A DNA stretch of 64,000 bases from Xestospongia bergquistia (Eukaryota > Porifera > Demospongiae > Haplosclerida > Petrosiidae): contig OZ014413.1 of the NCBI GenBank assembly GCA_963965975.1, forward strand, positions 2,180,001 to 2,244,000. Direction: 5' to 3'. A model generated the notes under the pieces. That model was not told the origin of the DNA and searched no databases. It saw only the letters and a list, made by a program, of their open reading frames with translations. Shown one piece after another: positions 63,956 through 64,000 of this stretch (position 1 is its first letter; every line of letters begins with the position of its first letter). A program made the position numbers and the translations under genes.

Positions 63956-64000
63956 CTAAAATGTAAGAATAAAATGAACAATAAAAAGGTCTATTAATAC

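Noticed and set aside
1-64000. Bacterial or viral origin of the window (operons, CRISPR, prophage)
   Set aside because: Multi-exon genes with consistent GT-AG introns and animal-specific families; no CRISPR-like spaced repeats. The only tandem repeats are the coding 219-bp units and the 129-140 bp units.
1-64000. tRNA and rRNA genes
   Set aside because: No convincing T-loop/B-box plus A-box pair or rRNA block was noticed on reading; a tRNAscan-type run would be decisive.

Overview
The window is AT-rich animal nuclear DNA. It has GT-AG introns of roughly 45-1400 bp, many tandem paralogues, single-exon multi-pass membrane protein genes, relics of a Ty3/gypsy-type retroelement and a hAT transposon, and short foldback elements. 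The gene set (PAF-acetylhydrolase, GH79 heparanase, FEM1-like ankyrin proteins, POT/SLC15-like transporters, TMEM45, NHL propeller, caspase) and the compact layout fit a sponge-like early-branching metazoan. That is an inference; there is no species marker.

Region 1 (1-18620, minus strand) is a head-to-tail array of PAF-acetylhydrolase (PLA2G7/PAFAH2-type serine lipase) genes. Four are complete six-exon genes (992-3356, 3627-6082, 10931-13550, 15224-18617), one runs off the left edge (1-787), one is a decayed pseudogene (about 13690-14926) and one is an orphan first exon (10083-10377). Splice sites were read by eye; the intron phases 1,0,2,1,1 are the same in every copy and every assembled reading frame closes exactly. 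A secreted NHL-propeller gene (7775-8698), two gag-type relics, two copies of a foldback element and a near-identical segmental duplication (about 5598-6355 and 9890-10650) lie inside the array.

Region 2 (18.6-22.8 kb) is mostly intergenic, with one single-exon TMEM45-family gene (20666-21544).

Region 3 (22.8-56.4 kb) is a mosaic of two intronless families. One is POT/SLC15-like transporters in two subfamilies: POT-I on the minus strand and POT-II on the plus strand. The other is FEM1-like ankyrin proteins ending in a BC-box/Cul2-box-like tail, expected to be CUL2 ubiquitin-ligase substrate receptors. Genes are repeatedly arranged head to head (POT-I|POT-II, POT-I|FEM1, FEM1|POT-II), and intact genes are mixed with relics at every stage of decay. 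A GH79 heparanase gene with eight exons (37966-39857) sits in the middle.

Region 4 (56.4-64 kb) has a secreted DNRLRE/CBM96-type protein gene (57138-57899) and a six-exon minus-strand gene (59358-62746). The latter encodes a caspase with His92 and Cys135, followed by a second degenerate caspase-like domain and an acidic tail of 73-residue repeats. The last exon of an unrecognised gene lies at the right edge.

The strongest candidates for something new are the double-caspase/repeat protein and the repeated head-to-head coupling of FEM1-like receptors with POT-like transporters that lack the canonical ExxER motif.
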